A stretch of 64,000 nt of DNA from an uncultured Clostridia bacterium (GTDB lineage Bacteria > Bacillota > Clostridia > Christensenellales > Borkfalkiaceae). This document shows, piece by piece, positions 62,995 to 64,000 of the stretch. The notes under the pieces were generated by a model, which searched no databases, had not been told where the DNA came from, and saw only the letters and a list, made by a program, of their open reading frames with translations. A program made the position numbers and the translations under genes. The DNA lies in contig CAKQRE010000003.1 of the NCBI GenBank assembly GCA_934271265.1, forward strand, positions 124,001 through 188,000. Reading direction: 5' to 3'. Within the stretch, counting starts at the first letter, position 1; each line of letters starts with the position of its first letter.

Positions 62995-63060
62995 GAAGCG
63001 GAAGACCGCTTCGACCGGGCTTTTCCTTTCCGTCGCCCCGTTTTTCGCGCGGCGGAAAGG
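62995..63060 (+). other. Tandem hairpins before the MalG-type permease gene
   Basis: GAAGCGG/CCGCTTC (62995-63001 with 63006-63012) then CCTTTCCG/CGGAAAGG (63025-63032 with 63053-63060). Neither ends in a full T run. They could lower or separate expression of the permease from that of the surface protein. Confidence 0.5.
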
Positions 63061-63093
63061 AATTGCGGAACGAACGACACATCGGAGTTAAAA

Positions 63094-63957
63094 ATGACTC
63101 GGAAAAACGATAAAATCAAACGATCGGGGACCGATCTTACGTTCATGTGGATCATGTTCGTCCTGTTCGTTTTCTATGCGATCTCTTTGCTGTTTCCCTT
63201 TCTGTGGTGTTTCATGAACTCGTTCAAGGGAATGCAGGAGTTTTTTTACAACGTGAACGGTTTGCCTAAAGTGTGGTATTTCGACAACTGGAAAACCAGC
63301 TTTACACTTTCGATCGACAACAATATCACGATCCCGCAGATGTACTTAAACAGCGTGATCCTGACCGTCGGTTGCACCTTTTTCAGCATGTTCTCCTGTT
63401 CTGCAACGGCGTACGTGCTGACGAAATTCGATTTTTACGGGAAAAGCGCGATCTATACCGCCGCGATCGTCATAATGATGATCCCGACCATGGGCTCGAT
63501 GGCGGCGATGTATCGTTTATATAACAATATCGGACTGATCAATACCTATACGGGTATCTTTATCACCTCGATGGGCGGTTTCGGTTCCGGATTCCTGCTT
63601 CTTTACGGGTTCTATAAAAACCTGTCCTGGACGTACGCGGAGGCGGCGCAGATCGACGGCGCGGGGCATTTCCGCATCTATTTCGGGATCATGCTTCCGA
63701 TGGCTGTTCCTGCGCTTACGGCGGTCGGGATCCTGACGGGGATCGGGTTTTGGAACGACTATTTTACCGTTTACATGTACGCGCCCGAAAAAGCGAACAT
63801 CGCTTACGGGATCCAGCGCATCTCGAGCGAAGCGGGAGCGGATCTTCCGCAGGTCTTTGCCGCGATGATGCTTTCCGTGATCCCGGTGCTCGTCGTGTTT
63901 GCATGCTTTCAGAAAACGATCATGCAGAATACCGCCGTCGGCGGCGTGAAGGGCTGA
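63094..63957 (+). CDS. Sugar ABC transporter permease, MalG/UgpE type (cluster 2)
   Basis: 287 residues from the ATG at 63094 (RBS CGGAG); a longer frame would begin inside the surface-protein gene. Six helices, EAA loop EAAQIDGAGHFRIYFGIMLP near residue 188, C-terminus TIMQNTAVGGVKG with the classical G-x-V-K-G end. It partners the permease at 59193. Only 43 non-coding bases follow before the window ends; no ATPase gene is seen. Confidence 0.93.
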   Translation: MTRKNDKIKRSGTDLTFMWIMFVLFVFYAISLLFPFLWCFMNSFKGMQEFFYNVNGLPKVWYFDNWKTSFTLSIDNNITIPQMYLNSVILTVGCTFFSMFSCSATAYVLTKFDFYGKSAIYTAAIVIMMIPTMGSMAAMYRLYNNIGLINTYTGIFITSMGGFGSGFLLLYGFYKNLSWTYAEAAQIDGAGHFRIYFGIMLPMAVPALTAVGILTGIGFWNDYFTVYMYAPEKANIAYGIQRISSEAGADLPQVFAAMMLSVIPVLVVFACFQKTIMQNTAVGGVKG

Positions 63958-64000
63958 GCGCGGATCATCGGCGGCGGGAGCAAAGAAGATTCCTGCAAAA

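Overview
The window reads as a chromosomal segment of a Gram-positive, low-to-mid GC Bacillota (Clostridia-like) organism, probably an uncultured gut-type lineage. The support is a T-box leader before thrS, spoVG, strong sigma-A promoters (TTGACA-17-TATAAT), Gly-rich RBSs, class 1B dihydroorotate dehydrogenase with PyrK, zinc-ribbon membrane proteins, and an abundance of AraC regulators and MalFG-type sugar permeases. The species assignment is inference. No tRNA, rRNA, CRISPR array or complete transposase gene is visible.

Layout. 1-4364 (minus strand): the 5' part of an FAD-dependent phytoene-desaturase-like oxidoreductase and two paralogous zinc-ribbon membrane proteins. 4574-8422: T-box-controlled thrS, a palindromic repeat, glutamate dehydrogenase, and a 245-bp MITE-like element lying between the gdhA stop codon and its terminator. 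8500-14544: gyrB-gyrA (GyrA carries an unusual acidic tandem-repeat insert) and a DUF368/PopT-type lipid-carrier transporter. 14576-19129: an AraC regulator divergent from a ROK kinase-nagB-nagA amino-sugar operon, which ends in a second, shorter copy of the MITE. 19239-22685: a DUF4432 epimerase-like gene preceded by a glycoside-hydrolase remnant, a ClC transporter and a small zinc-ribbon protein. 22717-34108: an AraC regulator divergent from a long carbohydrate/nucleoside cluster (solute-binding protein, secreted Ig-like protein, two permeases, nucleoside hydrolase, two surface lectin-like proteins with a Cys-containing C-terminal sorting tail, a glycosidase-like lipoprotein and a ribokinase-type kinase). 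34151-37349: spoVG, murC and a membrane protein. 37668-44923: a secreted RHS/YD-repeat polymorphic-toxin locus, broken by a frameshift, with an AT-rich toxin tip and candidate immunity genes. 44959-55862: a complete UMP biosynthesis operon pyrC-carA-carB-pyrK-pyrD-pyrF-pyrE-pyrB followed by galM; PyrB carries a fused PyrI-like zinc domain. 55998-63957: a second sugar ABC importer cluster with a glycosidase-like lipoprotein and a 908-residue surface protein encoded between its two permease genes.

How it fits together: two import clusters lack their own ATPase and probably share one encoded elsewhere (an MsmX-type arrangement, inference). Each combines uptake genes with secreted binding or hydrolytic proteins, suggesting glycan or nucleoside scavenging at the cell surface, feeding into ROK/NagAB, ribokinase and GalM-type steps. 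The most unusual parts are the split RHS toxin with its paralogous immunity genes, the MITE pair, the palindromic repeat family with compensatory changes, the PyrB-zinc domain fusion, and the surface proteins embedded in the importer operons.
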